Part shown: positions 46,024 to 54,252 of the stretch, in pieces
Layout of the letters: the number at the start of each line of letters is the position of its first letter
Numbering within the stretch: the stretch's first letter is position 1
Assembly: GCF_904848585.1 (NCBI RefSeq)
Contig: NZ_CAJHCR010000004.1
Location: 186,001 to 250,000 of the forward strand
DNA: 64,000 nt
Reading direction: 5' to 3'
DNA from: Paraburkholderia kirstenboschensis
GTDB taxonomy: Bacteria > Pseudomonadota > Gammaproteobacteria > Burkholderiales > Burkholderiaceae
Position numbers and translations under genes: made by a program
The notes under the pieces: generated by a model
The model's input: only the letters and a program-made list of their open reading frames with translations
The model's database searches: none
Told to the model about the DNA's origin: nothing

Positions 46024-46686
46024 TCAGCCGATGCTCGACCACTTCAGCAGCTTGGTCACGTCGCCCTTGATCTTGCTCGGGTTCGGATCTTTCGGGAAAC
46101 GCATCATCAGATTGCCGTTCGGATCGACCATGTAAATATGGTCGGTGACCTTGGTGCCGTTCGCGGTCGGCAGCCACGCCGACACCTGCGCCGGATCGGC
46201 CAGCAGTATGTTGGTGTCGGGATAAGCCTTTTGTATCACGTCCGCCACGTTCCCCGCACCTGTACGAAGCCACACTTCGACGACGCGCTCGCGTTCCGGG
46301 CCCTGTGCCGCGCGGATTTGCCGCATGAAGTAGAGCTTCGTCACGCACGCTTTGTCGCAGGCGGTGTCGTCGACGGAGATCAGCAGCCAGTGGCCACGCA
46401 ACGTGGCGAGTTTGAGCGGTTTGCCGTCTTCACCAGTCACGACGAGCGACTCGGGAATCGGCCGTTGTGGTTCGACGAGCGTGCCGTAACTGGTGCTGCC
46501 GCCGCTCGGCTTCACCACGTAGTACATGAAATACGACACGGCGATAGGCGCCGCGCAGACGATCGCGAGCAGCAGCAAGATCCAGCGGCCGCGCTCCCAG
46601 GAGCCCTTGCCGTTGGGCTGGCCGGGCATCGGTTTGGCGGCGGCGGGTTTGCCGGCTTGCGGCGAACGGGGAGATGGCGTCGACAC
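46024..46686 (-). CDS. Membrane-anchored Sco-like protein of the oxidase cluster
   Basis: 220 residues. A cytoplasmic Pro/Lys-rich start, one transmembrane helix (WILLLLAIVCAAPIAVSYFM) and a periplasmic thioredoxin-like domain are visible. The segment ISVDDTACDKACVTKLYFMRQ has a CxxxC spacing like SCO proteins, and VDPNGNLMMRFPKDPNPSKI matches a C-terminal thioredoxin-like strand. Homologues in betaproteobacteria are often loosely named as oxidase-associated membrane proteins. A role in oxidase copper or redox assembly is inferred from domain and position. Confidence 0.82.
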   Translation of the reverse strand: MSTPSPRSPQAGKPAAAKPMPGQPNGKGSWERGRWILLLLAIVCAAPIAVSYFMYYVVKPSGGSTSYGTLVEPQRPIPESLVVTGEDGKPLKLATLRGHWLLISVDDTACDKACVTKLYFMRQIRAAQGPERERVVEVWLRTGAGNVADVIQKAYPDTNILLADPAQVSAWLPTANGTKVTDHIYMVDPNGNLMMRFPKDPNPSKIKGDVTKLLKWSSIG

Positions 46687-46755
46687 TACATGACCTCTTT
46701 CAATAATTGTGCGGCTCGCCTCACTCGTGCAGAGCCGCGCCGGGCACGCGCTGCA

Positions 46756-47472
46756 TCACACGATGGGCGCCTGCGGTTTTCTGGCGGCGCGGCGCGCGGC
46801 GTACAGGCCGAAGGCCAAAGCCGCGGCCGCCATGCCCCACCACTGGAACATGTAGCCGTAGTTGCGCTCGACGCCGCTGCTTGGAGCCGGCCAGTCGCGC
46901 ACGAGTTTGTCGCCGTCGTCGCTCAATTGCTGTATCACGAACGATTGCAAGGGCAGTGCGGTTTCGGCGGCATACGCGGCGACGTCGAGATTCTGGCGAA
47001 TCGCCTGATGCGCGGCCGAACCGCCCTGCCCCAGTTCGAACGCGCGTGACGCATCCGCACGGGCAATCCCTTCGATCTCGATTTCGCCCTGCGGCGTAGT
47101 GTACGGCGCAATCGTCTCGCGATTATTGATGTTACGCGGCAACCAGCCACGATTGACGAGCACATAACCGCCGTCGTTGAGTCTAAAAGGCATCACCACG
47201 TAAAAGCCCGGCTGATCGTTATACGGACGATTGTCGAGATACACGACCTTGTCCGCGACAAACGTGCCGCGCGCTTTCACGCGATGGAATTCGATGTCCT
47301 TCAATGCCACCGGCGCGCTGGTGACAGGTTGCGCGGGCGCGTTCTCGAACTGCGTGATGCGTGCCTCGAGTGCTTCTTTCTGATGCGCGCGGTCGCGCTG
47401 CCAGAAGCCGAGCCGCAAGGTCACCGCGACCACGAGCAGAATCAACAACGCGGGAACGAGGCGGATCTTCAT
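46756..47472 (-). CDS. SURF1-family cytochrome oxidase biogenesis protein
   Basis: 238 residues from MKIRLVPALL. Two terminal transmembrane helices (ALLILLVVAVTLRLGFWQRDR and WWGMAAAALAFGLYAARRAA) flank a periplasmic domain, the classic SURF1 topology. LGFWQRDRAHQKEAL and LVNRGWLPRNINN are family motifs. SURF1 aids heme a insertion into CoxA. It follows coxC on the minus strand, with the opposite-strand DUF2909 gene in between. Confidence 0.92.
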   Translation of the reverse strand: MKIRLVPALLILLVVAVTLRLGFWQRDRAHQKEALEARITQFENAPAQPVTSAPVALKDIEFHRVKARGTFVADKVVYLDNRPYNDQPGFYVVMPFRLNDGGYVLVNRGWLPRNINNRETIAPYTTPQGEIEIEGIARADASRAFELGQGGSAAHQAIRQNLDVAAYAAETALPLQSFVIQQLSDDGDKLVRDWPAPSSGVERNYGYMFQWWGMAAAALAFGLYAARRAARKPQAPIV

Positions 47473-47580
47473 CGACGGCACTCCATGCCCGGCCTGAGCG
47501 TGGTGGCAAGCGTAGGGCAAACGCCGGCGCGCGGTGAGATAATGGCCACCTTGCCTTCGCGCTTTTCCGTTTCAGCTTCC

Positions 47581-47790
47581 ATGCACATTCTCGTTCCCAT
47601 TGCCTTCGTCCTGATCATCGCCAGCATGGTGTCGGCGCTGTATTTCATGATGCATGACAAGGGCAAAACCAAGCGGATGGTCTGGTCGCTCGCCACGCGA
47701 GTCGGACTTTCTATCTCGCTCTTCCTCTTCATTCTGTTTGCTTACTGGATGGGCTGGATTCACTCAACCGGCATACCGTACGGGCGCTGA
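47581..47790 (+). CDS. Twin transmembrane (DUF2909) protein
   Basis: 69 residues from MHILVPIAFVLIIASMV. Two transmembrane helices (residues 2-22 and about 40-60) are joined by a basic loop (MMHDKGKTKRMVWSLATR). This matches the DUF2909 twin-transmembrane family usually found beside SURF1 and coxC. It is the only + strand gene in the cox cluster, divergent from SURF1 (108 bp) and convergent with coxC. The function is unknown. Confidence 0.85.
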   Translation: MHILVPIAFVLIIASMVSALYFMMHDKGKTKRMVWSLATRVGLSISLFLFILFAYWMGWIHSTGIPYGR

Positions 47791-47814
47791 GCCTGGCGCA
47801 ACCATCGCTGCCCT

Positions 47815-47850
47815 AAACAAAACGCCGCCCTGACAGGGTCGAGGGCGGCG
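47815..47850 (-). terminator. Terminator of coxC (minus strand)
   Basis: On the minus strand CGCCGCCCT and AGGGCGGCG form a 9-bp stem with a 10-base loop, followed by TTTTGTTT. It closes the coxB-to-coxC transcript; the + strand copy has no T-tract. Confidence 0.8.
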
Positions 47851-47955
47851 CTTCACAATCCTGCTCACTACTCGCGTGCGCGGTGTTCCGAAGGACGCTG
47901 CGCGACGGCCCCCGCACGGTCCGGCATAGCCAGCCGCGGCGCGGGGCTACCAGCC

Positions 47956-48813
47956 TTACAGCCAGTACACGACCACGTAGAGTCCGAGCCAGACCACGTC
48001 GACGAAGTGCCAATACCAGGCCGCGCCTTCGAACGCGAAGTGGTGTTCCGCGGTGAAGTGTCCGCGAATCATCCGCACCAGCACCACCGCGAGCATCGTG
48101 CCGCCGAGGAACACGTGAAAACCGTGGAAGCCCGTCAGCAGGAAGAACGTGGAGCCGTACACGCCCGAAGCCAGCGTGAGGTTCAGTTCGTTATACGCGT
48201 GGAAGTATTCGAAGCCCTGCAGGAAGAGGAAGCACACGCCCAGCACCAGCGTAGCTGCCAGCCAGATGATTGCCTTCTTGCGATGATCTTCACGCAGTGC
48301 GTGGTGCGAGACCGTCAGCGTGGCTCCCGAAGAAAGCAGCAGCGCCGTGTTGATGGTCGGCACCGGCCACGGCGTCATTGACTTGAAGGTCGACACGAGC
48401 GACGCGGGACCGTTGTTCGGCCACACCGCCGAGAAATCCGGCCAGATCAGCTTGTAATCCAGACTCGCCAGTTCGTGCAGCGCGATTGCGCGTGCGTAGA
48501 AGAGCGCGCCGAAGAAAGCGCCGAAGAACATCACTTCGGAGAAGATGAACCAGCTCATGCTCCAGCGGTATGACTTGTCGACATTCTTGCCGTACATGCC
48601 GCCTTCGGATTCGGCAATCGCGTCGCCAAACCAGTGCCACAACGTAAAGAGCAGCCACAACAGGCCGACGACAACGCCGATCGGCGCCCAGTCATGTTCG
48701 TTGATCCACGCCGCAAGCGATCCGAGCATGACCAGCAAACCAGCGGCGGCGCTGATCGGATGCCGCGACGGATGCGGTACGAAATAGTACGGGCTCTCGT
48801 TTTGACCGCTCAT
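47956..48813 (-). CDS. ctaE: Cytochrome c oxidase subunit III
   Basis: 285 residues with seven predicted helices. Subunit III (CoxC) is the accessory core subunit of aa3 oxidase. Motifs: YYFVPHPSRHPISAAAGLL, FIFSEVMFFGAFFGALFYAR and TGFHGFHVFLGGTMLAVVLV, ending in VDVVWLGLYVVVYWL, all typical. It is followed by its own terminator and preceded by the DUF2970 gene. Confidence 0.96.
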   Translation of the reverse strand: MSGQNESPYYFVPHPSRHPISAAAGLLVMLGSLAAWINEHDWAPIGVVVGLLWLLFTLWHWFGDAIAESEGGMYGKNVDKSYRWSMSWFIFSEVMFFGAFFGALFYARAIALHELASLDYKLIWPDFSAVWPNNGPASLVSTFKSMTPWPVPTINTALLLSSGATLTVSHHALREDHRKKAIIWLAATLVLGVCFLFLQGFEYFHAYNELNLTLASGVYGSTFFLLTGFHGFHVFLGGTMLAVVLVRMIRGHFTAEHHFAFEGAAWYWHFVDVVWLGLYVVVYWL

Positions 48814-48943
48814 TCTTGATTCTCCACTTCAGTCCAGTTGTTCCGGAAGCTCCGGCTGTATCTTCGGCGGCGCGTGTGTACCGCACCGCTTCACTCTAAT
48901 TCGTGGGCGCTGCTACGCCCGTACTACATGCATGCGCGCAGTG

Positions 48944-49153
48944 TCAGCCCACCACCGCGCGCACCACCAGAATCAGCACGCCGATGAAAATGGCCGTACT
49001 GATCAGCGCCGCGATAATGACGTGCACCGGGTTCAGTTGCGTTGCGTCGGCTTCCAGATCGCGCCGCTTGCGCACGCCGAAAAACGACCAGAACACCGCC
49101 CTCATCGACTGGCCGAAACTGCTTTTGCGCGGGCCGCCGCTGTTATCGCTCAT
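48944..49153 (-). CDS. DUF2970 small membrane protein
   Basis: 69 residues. A short cytoplasmic part with SMRAVFWSFFGVRKRRDLE is followed by one C-terminal helix (VHVIIAALISTAIFIGVLIL). The SFxGVRKRRDLE start is typical of DUF2970, a small family encoded in beta- and gammaproteobacterial cox clusters. A role in oxidase assembly is inferred from position only. It lies 31 bp after ctaG. Confidence 0.85.
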   Translation of the reverse strand: MSDNSGGPRKSSFGQSMRAVFWSFFGVRKRRDLEADATQLNPVHVIIAALISTAIFIGVLILVVRAVVG

Positions 49154-49184
49154 TGTTGCCTTCCTTCGCCGGCGGCATCAGCCG

Positions 49185-49799
49185 TCAGGCGGGATTGGCG
49201 GCAGTTGCCGCCGTCTCGGCCGGGAGCGCCGCGCTTCCGACCTTCGCCGTTGCCGGCGTATTCAACTCGAAAAACGTGTACGACAACGTGATCGTTTTTA
49301 CGTCCTTCGGCAACTTCGGATCGACGACGAACACGACCGGCATCCGCTTCGTCTGATTCGCCGTCAACGTCTGCTGCGTAAAACAGAAACACTCGATCTT
49401 CTTGAAGTACTCGGTCGCCTGCTTCGGTGCGTAGCTCGGAATGGCTTGCGCCTGGATCGTGCGTGCCTGTTCGTTGCTCACCTCGTACATCACTGTTGTC
49501 ACTTCGCCCGGATGCACGTCCATGCTGCGCTGCTCCGGCTTGAAACCGAGCGGGCCGCGCGCATTCGCATCGAATTCGATCGAAACCGTACGGCTCATGT
49601 CGACCTGCGTATTCTTCGCCTCGCGCACCGTTGCATCGCGCTGCACCAGGTTGTTGATGCCGGTGATCTGACAGATCGCGCGGTACATCGGCACCAGTGC
49701 AAAACCAAAGCCGAACATCATCAACGCGACGACGAACAGCTTGACCAGCATCGAACGGTTGAAAGAGCGATCGGCCTGAGCCGGCGGTTGCGTCGACAT
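49185..49799 (-). CDS. ctaG: Cytochrome c oxidase assembly protein CtaG (COX11)
   Basis: 204 residues from MSTQPPAQADRSF. One N-terminal helix (MLVKLFVVALMMFGFGFAL) anchors a periplasmic domain with the copper-binding motif KKIECFCFTQQTL (CFCF) of COX11. It delivers copper to the CuB site of CoxA. The N-terminal start was chosen over an earlier in-frame one five codons upstream on family grounds. It sits between the small assembly gene and DUF2970. Confidence 0.95.
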   Translation of the reverse strand: MSTQPPAQADRSFNRSMLVKLFVVALMMFGFGFALVPMYRAICQITGINNLVQRDATVREAKNTQVDMSRTVSIEFDANARGPLGFKPEQRSMDVHPGEVTTVMYEVSNEQARTIQAQAIPSYAPKQATEYFKKIECFCFTQQTLTANQTKRMPVVFVVDPKLPKDVKTITLSYTFFELNTPATAKVGSAALPAETAATAANPA

Positions 49800-49843
49800 C
49801 TCAATCCTCAACAAACCTGCAAACTACACCTGTACCGGTTCCG

Positions 49844-49978
49844 TCAGGAAAACCAACCCTGATTGATGATGACGCTCGCGAAAAATACCGCTGCGATTGC
49901 GAGCAGCACAAGACCTATCCGCCTGTTGCTCGCTCGAATCTGCTCCGGTGTACGTCTTTCCTGTGAATTGCGCGTCAT
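49844..49978 (-). CDS. Cytochrome oxidase small assembly protein
   Basis: 44 residues from MTRNSQERRTPEQI. A charged N-terminal half (SNRRIG) precedes a single transmembrane helix (LVLLAIAAVFFASVIINQG), ending in GWFS. Small proteins of this shape lie between coxA and ctaG in betaproteobacteria and are named oxidase small assembly proteins. It is embedded in a longer open frame whose upstream part is Arg/Ser-rich and non-coding in character. Confidence 0.8.
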   Translation of the reverse strand: MTRNSQERRTPEQIRASNRRIGLVLLAIAAVFFASVIINQGWFS

Positions 49979-50090
49979 GCTCGGGTTTCTAAATACCTTG
50001 TTACTGCCATTGCCGCGCTTTCGCCGCCGTCCGGTCCCGGCGACGCTGCAATCACGTCGCCCCGGAACCGGCCACTTCGCTAAACGACGA

Positions 50091-51704
50091 TTACTCGACG
50101 GTCGGCGGGTTTTCGAACGTGTGGAACGGAGCCGGGCTCGGCACGGTCCACTCGAGGCCCGTTGCGCCGTCCCACGGCTTGTCGCCAGCCTTTTCGTGGT
50201 CACCGCCGCCGCGATACGCAGGCAACGCAACCGCGAACAGGAAGTACACCTGCGCCAAACCGAAGCCGAACGCACCGATCGAAATCACCTGGTTCCAGTC
50301 GGTGAATTGCGCCGGATAGTCGGCGTAGCGACGCGGCATACCTGCGAGACCGACGAAGTGCATCGGCAGGAACGCGAGGTTGAAGAAGAACATCGACGCC
50401 CAGAAGTGGATCTTGCCGCGCGTTTCGTTGTACATCCAGCCGGTCCACTTCGGCGCCCAGTAGTACCAGCCCGAGAACAACGCGAAGAGCGAGCCCGCCA
50501 CCAGCACGTAGTGGAAGTGCGCGACCACGAAGTAGGTACCGTGATACTGGATGTCGAGCGGCGCCATGGCGAGCATCAGGCCCGACAAACCGCCGAACGT
50601 GAACACCAGCAGGAAGCCGACCGCGAACAGCATGGGCGTTTCGAAGGAGAGCGAACCGCGCCACATCGTCGCGACCCAGTTGAACACCTTCACGCCAGTC
50701 GGCACGGCGATCAGCATGGTCGCGTACATGAAGAACAGCTGGCCCGTCACCGGCATGCCGGTTGCGAACATGTGGTGCGCCCAGACCATGAACGACAGAA
50801 TCGCGATCGACGAGGTTGCGTACACCATCGAGCTATAGCCGAACAGCGGCTTGCGCGAGAACGCCGGAATCACCTGCGACACGATCCCGAACGCCGGCAA
50901 GATCATGATGTACACCTCGGGGTGCCCGAAGAACCAGAAGATGTGCTGGTACATGACCGGGTCGCCGCCGCCGGCCGCGTTGAAGAACGACGTGCCGAAG
51001 TGGCGATCGAACAGCACCATGGTGATTGCGCCAGCCAGAACCGGCATCACGGCGATCAGCAGGTACGCGGTGATCAGCCAGGTCCAGACGAACATGGGCA
51101 TCTTCATGAGCGTGAGGCCGGGCGCGCGCATGTTCAGGATCGTCACGACGATGTTGATCCCGCCCATGATCGACGAAGCACCCATCAGGTGGACCGCGAA
51201 AATCGCGAAGTCCATGCCCGGGCCCATCTGCGTGGACAGCGGCGCGTACAGCGTCCAGCCCGCGGCGGTCGCGCCGCCCGGCGAGAAGAACGAACCGACC
51301 AGCAGGACAGCCGCCACCGGCAGAAGCCAGAAGCTGAAGTTGTTCATGCGGGCAAAAGCCATGTCCGATGCGCCGATCTGCAGCGGCACCATCCAGTTTG
51401 CGAAGCCGACGAACGCCGGCATGATCGCGCCGAACACCATGATCAGGCCGTGCATGGTGGTCAACTGGTTGAAGAACTCGGGGCGCATGATCTGCAGGCC
51501 CGGCTCGAACAACTCGGCACGGATCATCAGCGCCATCACGCCCCCGGAGAGGAACATGGTGAACGAGAAGATCAGGTACAGCGTACCGATGTCCTTGTGG
51601 TTGGTTGCGAACAGCCAACGACGCCAGCCATGCGGCGTTTCGTGGGCATGGTCGCCGTGCACGTGCTCGTGGCCCGCGACTACATCGTGTCCGATGCTAG
51701 ACAT
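50091..51704 (-). CDS. ctaD: Cytochrome c oxidase subunit I
   Basis: 537 residues with twelve helices. CoxA holds heme a and the heme a3-CuB site. Diagnostic segments include LTTMHGLIMVFGAIMPAF with the heme His, IFWFFGHPEVYIMILPAFG (CuB His and cross-linked Tyr), VWAHHMFATGMPV (CuB His pair), and HFHYVLVAGSLFALF (heme ligands). It begins 43 bp after coxB. A 624-codon antisense frame covers it but is a GC-codon shadow. Confidence 0.97.
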   Translation of the reverse strand: MSSIGHDVVAGHEHVHGDHAHETPHGWRRWLFATNHKDIGTLYLIFSFTMFLSGGVMALMIRAELFEPGLQIMRPEFFNQLTTMHGLIMVFGAIMPAFVGFANWMVPLQIGASDMAFARMNNFSFWLLPVAAVLLVGSFFSPGGATAAGWTLYAPLSTQMGPGMDFAIFAVHLMGASSIMGGINIVVTILNMRAPGLTLMKMPMFVWTWLITAYLLIAVMPVLAGAITMVLFDRHFGTSFFNAAGGGDPVMYQHIFWFFGHPEVYIMILPAFGIVSQVIPAFSRKPLFGYSSMVYATSSIAILSFMVWAHHMFATGMPVTGQLFFMYATMLIAVPTGVKVFNWVATMWRGSLSFETPMLFAVGFLLVFTFGGLSGLMLAMAPLDIQYHGTYFVVAHFHYVLVAGSLFALFSGWYYWAPKWTGWMYNETRGKIHFWASMFFFNLAFLPMHFVGLAGMPRRYADYPAQFTDWNQVISIGAFGFGLAQVYFLFAVALPAYRGGGDHEKAGDKPWDGATGLEWTVPSPAPFHTFENPPTVE

Positions 51705-51747
51705 GACAATCTCCTAAAGCGAATACTGCGGTGCTGACCGTGACACG

Positions 51748-53358
51748 TCAGGCAGCCGGGCTGATCTGAACACGCCGGGCTTCTTTCGCGTCGCTGCCGC
51801 CCGTGATCGTTTCCGGCTTCTTCAAAATGATATGGTCTTCGGCGATGCCGGCTGCTTTCAACGCGTCGCGCACGGCTTCCGCACGGCTCTTTGCGAGCTT
51901 CGCGTTCGCGTCTGCGGAACCGGTGGCGTCGGTGTAGCCAGACAGCGTGAACTTCGCGTCCGGATGCGCCTTCGCGTATGCCGCGGCTGCTTCGACCGCC
52001 GCTTTTGCGTCGGCCGGCAGCGTGCTCTTGCCGGTATCGAAGTAGACGCTCGCCGGCAGCGTGGCTTGCGATGCCGCCGTGCTTTCCGAGCCCGCCGACG
52101 CTGCTTGCGCACCCGACGCTTCCGAAGCCGCGGCACCTGACGCCGCTTCCGCGCCGCTCGCCGCCGCACCTGCGTCGGCCAGATGATTGCCGCCTTCGGG
52201 CATCTTGCCGTTACGGGCGTCCGCGACCTGCTTCGGCTGGAGAACGTCGCCGGTGTGGTTGCCCCACGAATTACGTTCGAATGTGACCACCGAAGCAATC
52301 TCGACGTCGTTCAGCGTAGGCGCCCAGGAAGGCATTGCGTTCTTGCCTTTCAACACGATGCTGACATGCTCGGCGATCGCGCCGTTGGCGACCTTGCTGC
52401 CGTCGAGCGCCGGGAATGCGCCCGCGCCCTTGCCCGTGGGCTGATGGCAAACCGCGCAGTTGGCCGCATACACCTTGCCGCCGCGCTCCATCAACTCGGC
52501 CAACGTATAAGTCTTGTTCGGATCGTCCTGACCCGCGGCCATTTTCTTCTTCTGCGTGTCGACCCACTTCGCGTAGTCGTCGGTGGAAAGTACTTCGACC
52601 ACCACCGGCATGAACGCGTGTTCCTTGCCGCAAAGTTCGGTACAGAAGCCGCGGAAGGTACCGACCTTGTCAGCCTTGAACCACGTGTCGCGCACGAAAC
52701 CCGGAATCGCGTCCTGTTTCACGCCGAAGGCCGGCACGTACCAGGAGTGGACCACGTCGTTCGCGGTGGTAATGATGCGGATTTTCTTGCCGACCGGCAC
52801 GACCAGCGGATTGTCGACTTCTTGCAGATACGTAGTGGAAATAGGCTGACGGCCGTCGGTTTCGGCACGCGGCGTGGCCAGCGTGGAGAGGAAGCTGATG
52901 CCCTCGCCCGGACCCTTCACGTAGTCGTAGCCCCACTTCCACTGGTAGCCGGTGACCTTGATGGTGACGTCGGCATTGGTCGTGTCCTTCATTGCGACAA
53001 CCGTCTTGGTGGCCGGCAACGCCATCAAAACGACGATGACGAACGGCACGATCGTCCAGATGATTTCGACGGTGGTGCTTTCGTGGAAATTCGAAGCCTT
53101 GTGACCTTTCGATTTGCGGTGGGCAAAGATCGAATAGAACATCACAGCGAACACGCCGATGAAAATCACCGTGCAAAGAATCAGCATGAACGTGTGGAGG
53201 CTGTAGAGCTCCTCAGCGATTTTCGTCGCAGGCGGCTGGAGATTGATCTCGTTGACGGCGGGGCCGCCCGGAACATCGCCCACTGCCAGGGCGGCACCGG
53301 CGAAAAGCAGTCCGCTCATCGCCAGCACGCCCATGAGCGCTCGCTTGATTGTTTTCAT
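51748..53358 (-). CDS. ctaC: Cytochrome c oxidase subunit II fused to cytochrome c and OmpA-like domains
   Basis: 536 residues from MKTIKRAL, with GGAAG upstream. Order: signal peptide, two transmembrane helices (about 40-110), the CuA domain (CTELCGKEHAFMPVV with Cys, Glu, Cys, His and Met ligands), a class I cytochrome c domain (about 295-385, heme site CAVCH and a distal Met in NAMPSWAP), an Ala/Ser-rich linker, and an OmpA C-like domain (about 430-536: SVYFDTGKSTLPADAK, TLSGYTDATGSADANAKLAK and SRAEAVRDAL). The CuA and cytochrome parts are normal for caa3/aa3 oxidases. An added peptidoglycan-binding-type domain would tie the oxidase to the cell wall, which is inference. Confidence 0.95.
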   Translation of the reverse strand: MKTIKRALMGVLAMSGLLFAGAALAVGDVPGGPAVNEINLQPPATKIAEELYSLHTFMLILCTVIFIGVFAVMFYSIFAHRKSKGHKASNFHESTTVEIIWTIVPFVIVVLMALPATKTVVAMKDTTNADVTIKVTGYQWKWGYDYVKGPGEGISFLSTLATPRAETDGRQPISTTYLQEVDNPLVVPVGKKIRIITTANDVVHSWYVPAFGVKQDAIPGFVRDTWFKADKVGTFRGFCTELCGKEHAFMPVVVEVLSTDDYAKWVDTQKKKMAAGQDDPNKTYTLAELMERGGKVYAANCAVCHQPTGKGAGAFPALDGSKVANGAIAEHVSIVLKGKNAMPSWAPTLNDVEIASVVTFERNSWGNHTGDVLQPKQVADARNGKMPEGGNHLADAGAAASGAEAASGAAASEASGAQAASAGSESTAASQATLPASVYFDTGKSTLPADAKAAVEAAAAYAKAHPDAKFTLSGYTDATGSADANAKLAKSRAEAVRDALKAAGIAEDHIILKKPETITGGSDAKEARRVQISPAA

Positions 53359-53455
53359 AGCTTCCTTACCCAAAATTTCCATTCAAACCCTCGACCCCGC
53401 TGACCCCGTGACGGGCTGCCCGCGCTCCCCGTGAACGCCGCATGACCGGACGCGC

Positions 53456-53929
53456 CTAACAACGCGCGAGCCAGATACGCAATTCGCCGGCGAACTGCGC
53501 GCGCCGGTGCTGCGCGAGATGCTGACCGATCATGATCGTCTCGCCGCGCGAGACCAGCTTGATCTGATCACGCGGTGTTGCGCCAGCCTCGATCCGCACC
53601 CAGCGCGGATTGAACTCGAACTGCGTGACCTGCTCGGCGCTCACCTGCTCGATCACGAGCCGGTTCGGAAACAGCCGGATGCGTTCGTAATCGACAGCGT
53701 GGCGCGCATATATGGCAAACGCGACGCCCACCGCCAGCAATTCGATACCGGTGAACGGCAACACCAGCCAGGCGCCGACCAGAACCAGCATGAAAGCAAT
53801 TGCCAACGAGAACAACGCAAGCGACACGTAGAAACACACGAACTGCCGCGGCGACATGGAACAGTTGCGTTTCATTGTCCAGTCCTTCAGGACCGGTTCT
53901 GAATCCGCCAGCAGATCTGATGCATCCAT
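53456..53929 (-). CDS. DUF2244 membrane protein
   Basis: 157 residues from 53929, with GGAGG five bases ahead. Two helices (FYVSLALFSLAIAFMLVLVG and FTGIELLAVGVAFAIYARHA) precede a beta-rich domain (IRLFPNRLVIEQVSAEQVTQ, FNPRWVRIEAG), the DUF2244 pattern. This family is regularly found just upstream of coxB in proteobacteria. Function is unknown; oxidase association is inferred from position. It lies 97 bp before coxB on the same strand. Confidence 0.86.
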   Translation of the reverse strand: MDASDLLADSEPVLKDWTMKRNCSMSPRQFVCFYVSLALFSLAIAFMLVLVGAWLVLPFTGIELLAVGVAFAIYARHAVDYERIRLFPNRLVIEQVSAEQVTQFEFNPRWVRIEAGATPRDQIKLVSRGETIMIGQHLAQHRRAQFAGELRIWLARC

Positions 53930-54252
53930 CGCTGCCTCCCGCCGAACGTCACAAACGCGTCACCAACGTCACCAACGGCCGCCCGCAATGCCCGACCGCG
54001 ACCTCATATTCCGGTCGCCCAACCGCCACTTCGCCAACTCATCTTGCAGCCCCGTGCCTCGGGCCTGCCGCCCCAAATGTGGGAACTCCGGGCGACAAAC
54101 TGACGCATTATAGGCGCGATCCATAGCATCCACAAGCAAGCCCCAACAGCCTCACAAGCCAGGCGCGACAAGCCTCCGCGCCGTTTTGCCGCACCTTCTG
54201 CACGTCTTTGGAAACGGTAATTTCAGACATAACAGATGTCCTCTTTACCGCT
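53930..54252. other. Gap between bioC and the DUF2244 gene with no gene
   Basis: This stretch lies downstream of bioC and upstream of DUF2244. It must hold the promoter of the oxidase cluster unless that comes from farther away, but I see no near-consensus -35/-10 pair on the minus strand. Repeated GTCACCAAC-like words occur at about 53960-53980. No convincing terminator or RNA was seen. Confidence 0.5.

Noticed and set aside
49980..50275. Upstream part of the 143-codon frame containing the small oxidase assembly gene
   Set aside because: It is Arg/Ser/Cys-rich, overlaps the coxA end, and the conserved-looking protein begins only at 49978.
49863..51737. 624-codon plus-strand open frame over coxA
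   Set aside because: Arg/His/Glu-rich antisense shadow of subunit I; no domain or ribosome-binding site.
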